Shown here: in pieces, positions 36,624 to 48,663 of the stretch
How the letters are laid out: each line of letters opens with the position of its first letter
Numbering within the stretch: position 1 is the first letter of the stretch
From: Theristus sp. LFF4_11
Lineage: Eukaryota; Nematoda; Chromadorea; Monhysterida; Xyalidae
Length of the DNA stretch: 64,000 nucleotides
Assembly (NCBI GenBank): GCA_030248135.1
Contig: JASANC010005374.1
Span: forward strand, 1-64,000
Direction of reading: 5' to 3'
Made by a program: the position numbers and the translations under genes
The notes under the pieces: generated by a model
Databases searched by the model: none
What the model was told of the DNA's origin: nothing
Seen by the model: only the letters and a program-made list of their open reading frames with translations

Positions 36624-38303
36624 TTAACTGCCGCAAGCAGTTTCGTATTCCACTTTGAAGTTCTTTGCCATGAGACCGTTTTTATTGTTGGTCATACACG
36701 AGTACACTCCTTGGTCACCCATTGTGGCCGGATCGATCTCCAACTTGCTCCAAAGTTGACGTTTCGCCACTTTCTTTTCGTAATACTGCAAAACATGACG
36801 GTAATGTTCGTGTGACCGCACTTGTGGTATTTATTCAACCGTGTCCGGACTAAAATGACGTCATTTTGCTTTAAAAACGCCCGTTTATCAAAGTACAGGC
36901 ACTAAAATATCAGTTTGGTGTAACTGATTCGACATTCACCATTTGTTTACGGGAAGAAATCGGCTGAACGGTCTGGTTTGCTGTGAACGACAAGCGCATG
37001 TTTTGCGGCACATGACGTCATTTCAGCGGGACACGTTTGAAAAAATAGGTCGTACTAGAAGTTTGAGGGTTTTCAATTATTTTTTTTGTAAAATAAACTC
37101 TTTTTCGAACATTTGACGCAAAAATAAAAACGAAACGCGGTTCAACTGACGTTGACATTCGGCTGAACGGGCACTTCAGCGCCGTTTTTATACCACTGAA
37201 TCTGCGGTCGCGGGTCGCCGTCGGCCAAGCAGATCAGCATGATCTTGTAGCCGAGACGAAACGACTGGCTGAAGTGGGAGCCCTTGATGATGCGCGCTGC
37301 CTGCAACGAACGTCACTCGGATACCAATGTGATGAAAATATGTGCTTGCTACATTTGTATTATCTTTCATTTTGGTCCCGGTTCTCTATGCCTTTGCACA
37401 CAGGGATAGGAAAAACGTTTCAAGAATCCGCGGGAATTCAAAATTGGGTTACGGTAGCTGACGAAAGACGTCGGATGACGTCATGCGTCTGGTTTGGTGT
37501 CCGGCTTTTCCCCAACGCGTGAAACTTTTGTGCACGCGGTCTTCCTGTAACGATAATAATAGTTGCTGGAAGACACAAAAATGAGGCAACATTATTCGCT
37601 TCATACTATTTTTGTGGCGCGGCTGCTTGTAACTCGGATAACGTGGTTTACAGTTTGACGAAGAAGAAACAGTATTTACAGGTGAACTCTAAATTATAAG
37701 CAATCCGTTGATTGGTGGCGATCATCCCGTGCTGCGTGCTTTCTGTGTGGCACTACTGTGGAGGCGGAGTCTGTCCGGCACAGAAAACATGCACCACGTG
37801 ATCACCGACCAATCAGCTGATTGCCTAAAATGTAGAGTTCAATTGTAGCATTGTTTTCTAGTTATGCGACTAAGTTAGGCATTGACAAAAAATTTGAAAA
37901 TCATTTTTATGCTTAACGCGACAATTCAATTTGCTGAAGTGACCATAGTCACTGAGATACGGCAAAGTCAATTTCAGCAATTTTAAATCATTGCTATGTC
38001 AAACAGGAAACTTGTTTCATTTTTCGCGTAAACGCATTGGGTCGCGGAACCAAACGAAAAGATCTCGCAATAATAAACTCAAGCACCATTCAATCAAAAC
38101 CCTGGCAGACCAGAACGAACCCCAGGTTTGTCTTGCACCGCGGGCTTCACCAACGAGTACTCAGCGATGTTGCCAAACGGCAGCATGTTCTTGCCCTTGC
38201 CTTTGCCGCGCCCGCGCGCTTTCGCCGCCGCATTTTCGTCAATCAGAAAATTCACGAACCACAATAAGAACCAAGCAACACATGAATGCGAATAAAAATT
38301 CAT
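36624..38303 (-). CDS. oig-4: OIG-4-like secreted single-Ig-domain protein
   Basis: Three minus-strand exons, 38121-38303, 37151-37300 and 36624-36785, join in phase 0 to 164 residues. Residues 1 to about 25 form a signal peptide (hydrophobic VAWFLLWFVNFLI). A basic linker (ARGRGKGKGK) and KNMLPFGNIAEYSLVKPAV follow, then one Ig domain. The Ig cysteines are C85 and C141, with tryptophan W97 and the DQGVYSC motif at 135-141. The RIIKGSHF and LEIDPATMGDQG stretches fit C. elegans OIG-4, a secreted protein that stabilises acetylcholine-receptor clusters at neuromuscular junctions (family knowledge). The size is also close to that family. A candidate AATAAA (complement at 36381-36386) lies 240 bp past the stop. 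Intron 2 holds a MITE. The ortholog call rests on recognition, not a search. Confidence 0.8.
36834..37041. mobile_element. MITE with TTCAAACGTGTCC termini, copy 2
   Basis: 208 bp, the inverted homologue of 18072-18281, inside intron 2 of the OIG-4-like gene. One terminus has a base change (TTCAACCGTGT). Confidence 0.65.
37683..37841. mobile_element. Palindromic MITE, hairpin family copy 1
   Basis: The left end AACTCTAAATTATAAGCAAT and right end ATTGCCTAAAATGTAGAGTT are inverted. Inside are paired GATTGGT and GATCACGTGGTGCATG motifs. Related copies are at 42770 and 58687. It lies in intron 1 of the OIG-4-like gene. Confidence 0.55.
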
Positions 38304-39349
38304 TGCATTTCAACGCTTTTTTTAGCTGCCGGTCAAGGTTCGTCCATAGCGGTTTTACTGAAAAAAAGCACACTCAAATGCAGCAAGCGATAAAGAACAC
38401 GCAGCCAACAGGAAGAGACCAAAAGACTGAGAAAAAGCAAAATAAATGCGCGCTTTCGCATCCTCTCCAATTCCGTGTAAAATAAAGCGTCAGCTGACAT
38501 CTCATTTCAACTGGCGCAGAAGTTTACAAAGTGTATTGCAAATATTCGCTTTGCACTTTTTCCAGTGAAAAAAACTTTTTAAAAATTGGACTTTTTAAAC
38601 TTTTTGTTTCTCTTTCTACCAAGCTGGAACCAAAAAAAGCTAGCACCAATTGTGAAGGTTGTATCATCATGCGATGATCAATTTTTCTAATAAACAACAA
38701 GAAAAACTGCATTTTCAACCGCTGAAGCTGGTTGTGGCACCAACATGAACGCACACAATTGTGCGATTCTTTGGTTTTTTGCTGCTAAAGTTCTAACAGT
38801 AAAACCCGAAAACTGGAGCGCCAGAAACATCGTTCGCTTTGAAAGTATGAGCCACATGGGAAACAGAACCTGCGTTATTTGATTTTTTTTCTTGACAATG
38901 ACGTTTGGAAGTTTTCGAAATTTGCAGAGGAAGTCTTGTTTTAATAGTGTGTGTCTGTATTATGTGAGTAAATAACATTATCTGGTTCCGGAGATTGAGT
39001 CTACTCGGTATATATGGTTTGCATTTCGATCCGAATCGGAAGACCACAGAGCTACAAAAAGTTTTTATCGAATACTTTGTTTGATTTCAGATGAACTTTG
39101 TTTTACAAAAACAAAGAACAAGTAAAAACACACTCGCTCACAACAGAGCGAAACGGTACAATTCAACCAAGAGCAATGACTGGCACAATCTTAATGGCAG
39201 GACACGGAACCAACGAGAACCATAAGGAACCAATGCACCACAAAAACTTGCGCTAATAAACACCAAAATCACAGAACATGCCGTCTCAAACCTGTAAAAC
39301 AGTCTGAAAAAAAAACGCATCTGACTGAAAAAATGCCAACAGCCGCGCT
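38304..39349. other. Intergenic, nothing recognised
   Basis: AT-rich spacer between two minus-strand genes, upstream of the OIG-4-like start. It may hold that gene's promoter. No motif is strong enough to name. Confidence 0.4.
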
Positions 39350-40314
39350 TCACCGATCGTGCTCGTACGTCGGCCGCTGCTGTCCGTGCCGCTTCAGTCG
39401 GACGGCCAGCGCGTAGTCGGGTGGTGCCGGTTGCGTTGCGGAGTGCATCAGCAACGCCGCTTGGTACGAGGGCGGCCCGTGCGTGAATTCGTCCGCTGAC
39501 GTACGGACGGCGTCGTGAATCGGACATCCGAGATCGCCGGTGCACAGATGCGGCCGAGCAGCGCGACTGAGCGTCACAATCGAGTACGACGTCTGAGAGC
39601 GGCGTTGTATCACTCGACGTGTGTGTCGCTTGCGAACGCAGTCCAACAGGGTGTCGCACGTGAACACGCACAGCGCGCCGGCGAACAGAAACAGAAACAA
39701 CGACAGCACACAGTAGACGCAGATCAGCAGCCAGCGGGCGATCTGGTCGGCGCCCGTGGTCGGGTCGCATTCGGCGGTCAGACAGAACTCGTGTGACAGG
39801 TGGCGTACAGCTGCAATGAGTCCATGGTTGCCATCTGTATACTGTTTCAGATTTTATTCAAACAACCGAACATGACGTACTAATTTGCTTAAAAACGAGA
39901 TGAAATGCGGACCAAGAAGTTGCGCCTGTAACGCAGGTGTAGGGCTTTCGTCTACCATTCTGTAGGTGGAAAGTTCGAACCTCGCTGCGGACAAAGGCAC
40001 ACAATGGAGAAACGAACATGACCAATAACAACTAATGGTCTACCCCCTCCAGAGCCGAGGGTAAATTGGTCTCGGGCATTATTGCCTGTTTCCGCCGGAG
40101 TTTGGTACCTTATGCTTTCCGGAACCGGCGCGCGAACAAATAAAAACAGAAGTATCGGAATGCCCGCGGACACACATTTGCGTTCGCAGCACTGTCCGAA
40201 GTCGATCATGTCGCACGGACAACAGCGGTGTTCGTCAGTGTGGTTGCACGCGAACGTCGCCTCGTGAATGGTGGCGTTCCACTTGGTGAAAAAAGTGTCC
40301 GCATGGAGCACCAT
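39350..40314 (-). CDS. Cys-rich single-pass membrane protein with PPxY tail
   Basis: Two minus-strand exons: about 40176-40314, and 39350-39810 (an acceptor at 39834 is also in frame). They join in phase 1. The first exon gives a short Cys-rich segment (CNHTDEHRCCPCDMIDF, then GQCCERK). The second continues with FCLTAECDPTTG and a membrane helix (LLICVYCVLSLFLFLFAGAL). The cytoplasmic tail contains PPSY and PPDY and ends RPTYEHDR. PPxY motifs bind WW domains of Nedd4-type ubiquitin ligases (family knowledge). Cys-rich ectodomain, one helix and PPxY tail is the layout of WBP1/VOPP1 and Shisa proteins, but I do not recognise a specific member. The ATG at 40314 is the first in frame. An open frame continues upstream, so a signal-peptide exon may be missing. 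Confidence 0.55.
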
Positions 40315-40399
40315 CGCTAGTTGCGCCGCAACACCTGCGTTGAACCGGCGATGTGCTTCATCTTCATTTTCATTGTTTGCACATAGTCAAAAATGTGAT

Positions 40400-41900
40400 T
40401 CATCACAACTTCAAAACACTTTGAAAGTACAGTTCGGCAGTTTGGATTCATCCTGGCCTGCTATGGACATTCATTGAAATGTTCAACGCTCCTCAAATTT
40501 GTTCCTCGACAAACTCTTACCTCACGCAAAAAAACATTCCAAACTTGGTTCGGTAATTCAAAATTCGAAACTGCGTACAATTCAAGTCTGAACGTGTCGG
40601 AGCATCAAACTGAGCTCACGAGAAGTTCCTTCTTGTTTTTTTTGACAAATCAAGCGTGCAGCACACAAAAAAGTTGCGACCACATGTCGACAATGTTTTC
40701 ATTGGCCGCAAAACACTTCCAGGAGCTTCATGCGGTTAATCTGGTGCTTAGTGAAACGCCTCCGATTTCAGTGGTACGAAATTTCGACCACGCTTTGAGT
40801 TTTTTCGAGCGTGCTTGCGTTTACTTCAGAGGCACTGGGCGTGTGTCTAAAGCGGCATTCATGAAGCAGTATTTATTGACCGCGTCACTGAATGCTGGTT
40901 CATGAATGCCGCTTTACCTTTCAACGTGTAATACGCAGTGGCGGCACAAGCACCGGCAACCACGAACGACAACACACAGCGAACGAAACGTCCGAACATT
41001 CTGCCCGTTTGCGACTTGCTACAGGCAGACATTGTGGACGCTGCTGGATTTCATTCAAAGTAACGCGCGAAAATGCCAAATCTGGACATCTTTCTTTTAC
41101 TGTATGTTATTGCTAATGTGCTGGTTATAGCTAGCAAGTGGCAACATCTTGTACAATTTGCGTTTTTTTTCAATAACAACTGCGTTTTCATACATACAAA
41201 CTATGTCTTGCCTTGCGTTCTCCAACCTGGCCACCACAAAGATAAACAAAACCATTTACTGCGCCAAACACCTTTTCACTGATAAGAATTCTCGGTTCTG
41301 TTCATGTAGCTGAAGGGGCACGTGGGCGTTTCTGATGATACACTGCATAATATAAAAAATCATTGTTGCATCATTTGTGAAAAGTTGAAGACGGGATAAG
41401 ATCTTTTTTTGGGCAAACCAGAAAACCAACGAACAAGTATGCCTTTTCTGCCATGTGAATAAGATCAGTTCGTTGAGCATTTTTTCTTTTTAGAATACAA
41501 CTTTTTTTTCATCATCAGAGTTTGGATGCGAGCTCGCAAATTGAAAAAAGCGTTTTCAGCAGTAAACATTCACAAGCAGAGAAGGCTGACTCATGTAGTT
41601 TCACAAAGTGAAGCTCAAAAATTGTTGCGAACCATAAAAAAATATTTTTTGAATGAAACCTTTGCACGGCGAAAACACGATTTGCAGCATAAATCGAAAG
41701 TGGAGTGTAATTTGCGTGGGCAAGTGCAGAAAAACGCGGTTTTCTCTTTTTCATTTTTTTTGATTCCTCACACATCATCTGTCCTTCAAACCAAATTTGA
41801 AGCGAAATTAGGTATCCTGTTCTGCCAATTTTGGTGCCAAAAAATCACGGTGCAAAAGAAAGCTGTGCGGTGTTCGCTTATCACTTGGTGATACGATATG
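40400..41900. other. No confident gene
   Basis: ORFs of 70-143 codons occur on both strands, but none shows a domain, signal peptide or paired splice sites. The 143-codon frame at 40474-40905 has no recognisable motif. Confidence 0.35.
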
Positions 41901-41917
41901 ACCGAGTAAATCTTTTT

Positions 41918-42170
41918 CAAGGTGCGAGGACCGCGCGAAATTTGAAGAATAAAAAAAAGCTTTCAGAACAGAAAAAGCCACTTTGTGTATCGTGTTTTTA
42001 AAAAATGATTAACTTGTTCGTGCTATTCTGGGTCGTTCTTTCTTAAAAGCACATCGACTGGCAAATTTGACATTTGAAAAGAACGACAATCCTATAGTCT
42101 GTGACTAATCTCGCCTTGATTAAGAAGAAAAGGACTGCCTCATATATTCGGTCATACTGTAGATATCCAT
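41918..42170 (+). repeat. Dispersed AACTCCTAGTCTGTGAC family, copy
   Basis: Block order AAGGTGCGAGGACCGCGCG, a GATTAACTTGTTCGTG block, CAATCCTATAGTCTGTGAC and CTCGCCTTGATTAAGAAG matches 58977-59240. Confidence 0.55.
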
Positions 42171-42769
42171 ATGGAGATTGGGGGGTTGCCAAGATTAGCA
42201 GTGAACGTGGTTTCACCGTTCAGTTTTTTGTGTCATGATTACCAATTTCTTTGGCAAGACACCAAGTTTGCATACAGTTTGGCCTGAAAATTGGCAGGAC
42301 ACATGTTCGGCTCCAAGTGTGGAACGTTTGCGGCATGATTGCTTAAAAAACACGAATGTCTTCAAAATGTTTCATCGTTTCACAATCAGAAGAATAAAGT
42401 CGTTGCGAGACACACTGCAGCACGTGGTATGTATGAACCATGCAACCTGGGTTCCGAGTTTGGACATCGACGGACTGAGAATATAATTTGAAATCAAATA
42501 TTTACAATCAATTATAGCGAGCCGGTGTCCCACACAGTGGTCGTATGCGTTACGCGCAAGGAACAGAATGCAATAAAAAAACGGTCGGCTCTCAAGAATT
42601 CAAATGTTCTGCGTCAAAAATTGCTGCCATTTTGCCGCGAAGCATAATTACATTTCTGTTTGGAGCATTTCCGACAAAGAGTGAGAAAGTAAACAACAAA
42701 TTTCGCGAGTTATTCAATTTTCATTCGCGCTGGCTTTTGCGGAGCGCCGATTCACTTCTACAGACAGTG

Positions 42770-42929
42770 GAACTCTAAAATATCGAGAATCAGCTGATTG
42801 GTTGGTGGTCACGTGATGCATGCGTTCTGTGCCGGCTAACAACTTGCCCACAGCAATACGGTGCACAGAAAGCATGCATGCACGTGACCCACCAACCAAT
42901 CAACTAAATTCCCTATATTTTAGAATTCG
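42770..42929. mobile_element. Palindromic MITE, hairpin family copy 2
   Basis: The left arm GATTGGTTGGTGGTCACGTG and the right arm CACGTGACCCACCAACCAAT are near-perfect complements around a GCATGC core. The outer phrase CTAAAATATCGAGAATCAGC pairs with sequence near 42900-42925. Confidence 0.65.
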
Positions 42930-42938
42930 ATTATTGTA

Positions 42939-43119
42939 CAGTGGCGGCCAAAAGTGTTGGACCTTAAGAATTTATGTGCAACGTTGGGTTCACGGGGCAC
43001 TTTTCAACGCAACGTTGCCCATAAATTCTTATAATCGCGTTTGTACGACTGATGCAACACGCGCGCAATACACGCGCACTCACGCGCGCGCAGCGTTCCA
43101 ACACTTTCGGCCGCCACTG
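42939..43119. mobile_element. Tc1/mariner-type MITE with TA target duplication
   Basis: 181 bp flanked by TA on both sides (42937-42938 and 43120-43121). The termini CAGTGGCGGCCAAAAGTGTT match inverted with one difference. A nested palindrome TAAGAATTTATG-GCAACGTTG forms the inner half. Terminal CAGTG next to TA is typical of Tc1/mariner. The element ends 23 bp before the receptor's first ATG. Confidence 0.75.
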
Positions 43120-43142
43120 TACATTCCCCAAGTGTCCAACCA

Positions 43143-45849
43143 ATGAAGGTCGGCGTTCTGCGCGCCGCCGACGGCCGCGCGAGCGGCTGTCTGCCTAGCG
43201 TCAAACACGCGTGTCTACACGACAGCGAGCCGCTGAAAGTGTTGCGCGCCATAAATCCGATGCTTCCGGCCGACTACAAAATGAACGCGCTGGTGTTCCT
43301 GCGGAACAGTTCGTTCGGCGAACCGCGCAACGGAACCTGGACGGACGGCCGATTGGGTGCGGTCAACACGGGCGCCGTCGACGTGCTGGCGTCGTCGCTG
43401 TCGTACACGCCGCAGCGTGCCGCGTATTTCACGTTCAGCGACGCGATCGGCTACGAGAATCCGACGTTCATCCTGCCGCAGCCGCACATCGACGTCGCCG
43501 CCGAGTCGATGCGCGTCTTTCTCGTGTTCCATTGGGACTATTGGCTGCTGTCGATCCTGGCGTTGGCGTTGGTGTTGGCGACGTTGAAGGCGTGGACGAT
43601 CGTTCTGCGTCGCGCCGCCAATGAGCGTGACGATTTGGATTATTCAACCGATGATCGCCGAAAGCACACCGGCTACTGGCAGATGCTGATGCACTATAGC
43701 GCGCAGCACACCACCAATTTTCCGCCGTACAAGAGCGTCAGTCTGCTCGTCGTGTTGCTCTCGTTGGTGACGTTCTTCACGCTCAGCCTCTATCAGGGCC
43801 CAGTTTTAGGCAGAGATTCATATGTCCGGGCGGATTCGACTGGAAAGAATATGCGATCTTCGAATTCGCCTGAGTTGATTGGTTGAATCACAATTGCTTG
43901 ATGACCAGTCGTTTTCTCCGCTGAGATATTCAGCCAATCGACTTATAGTGGATTATCCGGGCGGATTCGACTGAAAGAATATGCGATCTTCGAATTCGAC
44001 TGAGTTTATTGGTTGAATCACAATTGCTTGACCAGTCGTGTTTCCTCCGCTGAGAAATTCACCCAGTCGGTTTATAATGGATGCGCTTATGATGGAGCGT
44101 TTGACTGTCAAAAGTACAATTATAGCCACCTTCTTCCAGTCCACATTCGCATATGTTTCAATGCATTTTCTAAAACTGGGCCTTCAGAGCTACCTTTTAA
44201 CGATGCTTGTCTCGCCAAGCCCAACGCGCCCCTTGGTCGGCTCGGTGGCCGAGCTGTTGGACAAAGTGAAAACCGGCGAAATGAATCTGATTCTCAATCG
44301 CCGCTTCAACTCGTATCACCAACTGATACTGCAAAGCGAACAGCCGATGATCAAAGAGCTACGCTACGAGCTTTTCGAAAACTCCAACGCGGCTAACTTG
44401 ATTTTCGAGTCAAACGTTCAGAAGGTTCGTCAGATGCTGCTTCAGTACGACCACGTGCTGCTGGTGGACTTGGTCGATGCGTACAGGTTGGAAGGCATGG
44501 GAATTAATTAGCGCAATTTGTGGATTGAAAAATGCAACCGGATATGAAAAATTACACTACATACACAATACACACACCATTGAACTGTGTGTGAGCACTT
44601 TGTTGGTGCCCTATTCTGATTGGCTGCAGCAAGTTGGTTGGACCAGTTCTGCTCTGTTCGGTTTTATTCGGCGCTCTTAAGGCTTCAGGCACACAAGGAA
44701 ACATCTTCCAATCCAGCAAGCTGGGTACACAGCCAGAAAGAAAAGAAAACCACTCACTAAAAGCAGCCAACCACTTCTGATTCGACCATAGATGACGGTC
44801 ACAATAACTTAATCAGAAGTGAGCAGAATTCACGTTTTTCTCAATGTCATGAGCTCCCACGATCGCGCAGGTACGCAGGTCCATTCTGCGAGCTGACGCT
44901 GATGACAGCGCACGGCTTCTCCAATCCGTTGACGGCGTTCCTCTTGCGAAAAGACGAACGGACGATGCTGGATGTGTTGAATCGGGCGATCACGAAGAGC
45001 AGCGATCTGATACTCGCGTTGCACGATCGGGCCGCGCGGCGATTCGAGGTTGCACAAAATCAATAGTAGAGCGCAGCATGATTTCCAACTGAAACATCAG
45101 TACTCAATGAAACACCAGTACTGCTGTGGACCACTCGTGTCCCGCGTCTGCTGTCTTGTGTGATCCGCTGTTTCGCTGATGTTTCAGCCAGGCATAACAT
45201 CCGTCTGCGCTGGTCATCATGTTTGATTGGCTGTGCAGCCCGGGCCTTGTCGTACTGACGAACCTGGGCGCCCGCGGTATGCGCCTACCAGGCGAAACCG
45301 CAAGAAACAGTGCTTGCACGTTGTAATAATCAGTCAAACTACACAGCTAACCGGCTATATCAGTCAAACTGTAAAACAATCGGTGCACTCTGGTTATTGC
45401 ATCTGAAGCACTGATCAGCTGCATCGAACTGACTGTACACCAGTCAGTGAACCGATTTATTCAACAGCAGCAACTCACATGACTCCGAATGCTTTGCATG
45501 TTGGCTAACTTTAAAGGTGAGCTCTACAATGTACCTTTAAATTTTTTTTGATTTTCAAATGCTCCATCAGACGACCCGTCGGTGGTGTTCGAACCGGCAG
45601 CAATTGGTTGGCCGACCACTGCCATTCTACTCGCTCGCTGGCTCGATCATCGTGTTCGGCATTGGCATCGCCGTCTCACTGACCGCATTCTGCAGTGAGC
45701 GTTGTCGACCGACAGTGCACTCAATATCGAGGAAAGTCTCGTATCAAATTGAAAATGCACGAAATAACCGAAACAGACAAGCGACAAAATCGATCCGGCC
45801 ATTTCGTTTGTTCGTTCGAAAAAGAAGAAAGTTTTCGGTGCACCAGTGA
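43143..45849 (+). CDS. Ionotropic receptor / glutamate-receptor-like channel
   Basis: Four plus-strand exons, 43143-43802, 44188-44486, 44871-45048 and 45571-45849, join in phase (0, 2, 0) to about 470 residues. The order is that of an iGluR/IR subunit. First comes the S1 half of the ligand domain, with SLSYTPQRAAYFTFSD (86-100) equivalent to the family's T-x-x-R...FS segment. Then come M1 (about 134-156), the pore segment, and a third helix split by intron 1 (LVTFFTLSLYQ then SYLLTMLV). The S2 half (SVAELLDKV to LILALHDRA) follows, and M4 is SLAGSIIVFGIGIAVSL. The tail is basic. There is no amino-terminal domain, and the first ATG lies 23 bp after a MITE, so a signal-peptide exon is probably upstream. 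The M3 stretch lacks the canonical SYTANLAAF sequence, as in divergent chemosensory-type IRs. It converges with PGAP4, with stops about 190 bp apart. Confidence 0.8.
43825..44080 (+). repeat. 131-bp tandem duplication in receptor intron 1
   Basis: TCCGGGCGGATTCGACTG starts two adjacent units (43825 and 43956). Both continue through TATGCGATCTTCGAATTCG and CAATTGCTTG to ACTTATAGTGG/TTTATAATGG. They are about 90% alike by eye. Confidence 0.85.
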
Positions 45850-46035
45850 TACTATATATTTTGTTATTTTCAAGTTTCAGTCATGTTATACCGGTATTGT
45901 GTTGGGTTCATTGAAAAGAGCAATAATAAGAGGACAGTATACGCAACCAGTCAACGGCAGGCACAAATCCTTCATTAAACAGACATTGTTTGTGCTAAAA
46001 GACAATAGTATCAAACAGAAACAAGACTGTCACGT

Positions 46036-48659
46036 TCACATTCTACCACTCGACTTCTCGATTGCACTTCTTGTCTTCGTAGTCAGACTTGACACTCTGC
46101 CAATGTGACGCACCAGATTCACGTCAGTCTGATAAGCAGTCAACCCGAGCACGTCCGGCACTTCATCCAATAAGTGATCTTTCTTGAATCGTTTCGTGAT
46201 TCTGGCGCTTTCAGACAATAAATAGTCGATCACCGAGTTCAGATGGCGATTGGCGAACAGCACCGCCGGGGTACAACAGGACTCCGGCGAGGTCAAGTAA
46301 ATGCGTTGCGTCAGTTGATGACGGAGCTCCGCGAAATACCCGTAGCCGAGCGTCTGAACGAACGTCCACCAGAGGAGAAAGGCGCCAATCAGCAGGAAGA
46401 CTAGAAAGAACCGGGGTAATTTGTGTAAGTGACGAAGAGCACTCGTGGAAGCGTGAGTCGAACCAATTGAACAGGCGGAATTGCTGGTGGGCGTTTTCAA
46501 AGTTCTGCAGTTAGTTGTTATCGATAAAGTCTTGTTGGTCATTCCACATCCGCCAGTGACTCGACCAGGTCGTGACGCACAGAATGGCAATAAGAACAGC
46601 AGAAGACCGATCAAGCAGGACGCCGCCACGCCAACAGTCGCTAAAACTGGCGCCACAATCCAGAACGGCACTTTCCGCAGTCGACTCGGGTGGTACAGTT
46701 TGACGAACGCCGCGCGACGGTGGCGGTGACGGGCGGATGGGGACTCGCTTGGTGGGCGGTCGAGTTGTGCGATGATGGAGTGAATGTGCGAGACGACGTT
46801 GTCCGTGGCGAGCGCGTCGTCTTCGACGATCAAATGCCACGCGGCGGCTGGCGACTGTCGCTGGCTGGCGCGCATGCAACGCACGTAGTCTTGCGACTCC
46901 TTGCGGGCGACTGCTGAGTCGTTGGTGCGTTGTGCGTGCGTGGACAGCTGCATTGACAGACGGTACTCTGCAGAGACGATACAAGGAAAAACAGGAATAT
47001 TGTCGATTTTTTACGTTCTGCGACCGAATGCGTGTGCAGACGTTAGGAAGGAAACTTGTTTCGAACTTTATGTGGCAATTCAAAGTCGGCTAACTGACTC
47101 GGCCCTATGTAGGGGACTCGGATCATTTTACCAATTTTGAATTCCCGCGGAATCCATGAAACTGTTTACCTAGATTTGTATACATTCTTAAAAGTGATTT
47201 TTTTGATTTTTGATCTGAGGTTGCTTGTAATGAGTCGTTGTAGGTTCCTAATCCTAATCCTAATCCTAAGCCAAGCCTTTTTGATAAGGTGAAAATGATC
47301 AATTTAGTTTTTGCATTTTTTTCTTTCCTGTGTTATGGAGGAGGAGCACCGGAACTGCAGATGCAGCTGTTTTAATAATGATGCATTACGGTTTACCTAT
47401 CTATGCGCGCACTGAGTAGCGCGACCAAAATAAAAAAAATCATTCATAAATCTATGTTGCAATCTGCAAAAAAAAAACAAAAAAAAAGCAAAAAAATGCC
47501 CACCTGCGCCGTTTGCCACGTGGACCACCGGCACACCGAGGGCGGCCAGTCGCAGCGCGTCCGAATTCGAGTCAGCCGGATACTGAACGTTGCACAAGAA
47601 AAGTGAAATGCAACTAGGCGCAGTGGCTGGATCGACTGCTGCCAGCTGGTGACTTCGATAACGACGCAGTTCGCGGAGCCACGAGCCGACGACCACACGG
47701 ACGTAGTGCTGCGGTCGATTGATGCTCACCACGGACACGGCGATCGACGATTGCTGCTGACGATTTGTTGTGTTTTCGCAATTTCGAACAACAACAGAAA
47801 ATGGGTTGGGAAAATTTTTCAGATTCTTCAGACCTTTCAAATTTCAAACATTTGAATTTTTGACAGGTGGAATAGCCGTAGCACTTTTGGTATCATTGCC
47901 TTTTATAATGGTAACACAGAGGTACTACTATGCTTCAAGCCTGTCAGGATTTCAGATTTTTTTCGCAGAAGTACACGAGCTTTAATTCTTAAAGAAGAAT
48001 GAACGGCAATCGGGTTTAGTTGGAATAAAAAACCATACTGTTTGTGGCTAAATGTGTCTTTATTCTGACGCGATACCATTCTTTTTTTAACATCCAACTA
48101 CAGCTTTCAATTGATGATTGATTGATTAACCAAATTACATGTACAATGCTCCGAATCAGTTACAAATGGTAATTTCGGTAATTTCTGAGTATAATTATAA
48201 GTATAAGTATAATTATACACCGTGTTGTTCCGACTTGCATGCGAATAGTTTGTTTGTTTTGCATAATGGAAGTTTTGTGAATGTGTTGATGTGAACTGGC
48301 CGTAAGGCTTACAAATAAACTTGATTGATTGATTTGATTGAAAATAGAGCAAACAACGAAGCTGTGTAAGCGGTGAAACCTGATTCCAAGTGCAGTTCTG
48401 CAGTGCAGCACTGACGCCACCACGCTCATTCAACAGACGATCAGCGTCACGCGTCAACGCTCGAACGTTCGCGTCGTCGTTTTCGCCGTTCTCATTTTTG
48501 AACTTGAACTTGTGGTTCAACGCTGTCACGCGCCAAAAGCGAACGAACAGCGGATTGGTGCAAATTGCTTCCGTTGTGCACAGACGACTGACGGCAAATC
48601 GTAACGCAAAATATTGACTCGTCAAAAGAAACACCAGCAACGTGAGTGCGAAAATAAAT
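46036..48659 (-). CDS. pgap4: PGAP4/TMEM246-like GPI-GalNAc transferase
   Basis: Three minus-strand exons, about 48380-48659, 47504-47756 and 46036-46967, join with phases 0 and 1. Exon 1 encodes a membrane anchor (TLLVFLLTSQYFALRFAV). Exon 2 starts the glycosyltransferase domain (SSIAVSVVSINRPQHYVRVV). Exon 3 has ESQDYVRCM, the acidic catalytic-type motif HLIVEDDA and VKLYHPSRL. Two membrane helices are inserted in the domain (VAPVLATVGVAASCLIGLLL and FFLVFLLIGAFLLWWTFV). Near the end are SPESCCTPAVLF and NLVRHIGRVSSL. A GT-A domain split by a tandem helix pair is the hallmark of PGAP4, the Golgi enzyme adding GalNAc to GPI anchors (family knowledge). No ATG is present in the first exon: an in-frame TAG lies at its upstream edge, where a Helitron-like copy begins. 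The start exon is therefore missing or the gene is truncated. Confidence 0.85.
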
Positions 48660-48663
48660 GAGA

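Noticed and set aside
39138..39770. 210-codon minus-strand ORF, Arg-rich
   Set aside because: It is an out-of-frame shadow of the PPxY protein exon at 39350-39810.
39908..39985. tRNA-like segment with a good B box (AGTTCGAACCT)
   Set aside because: No acceptor stem or A box could be paired convincingly, so chance or a SINE relic is as likely.
43211..43624. Arg-rich ORFs in other frames and on the opposite strand of the receptor exon
   Set aside because: Shadows of a GC-rich real exon.
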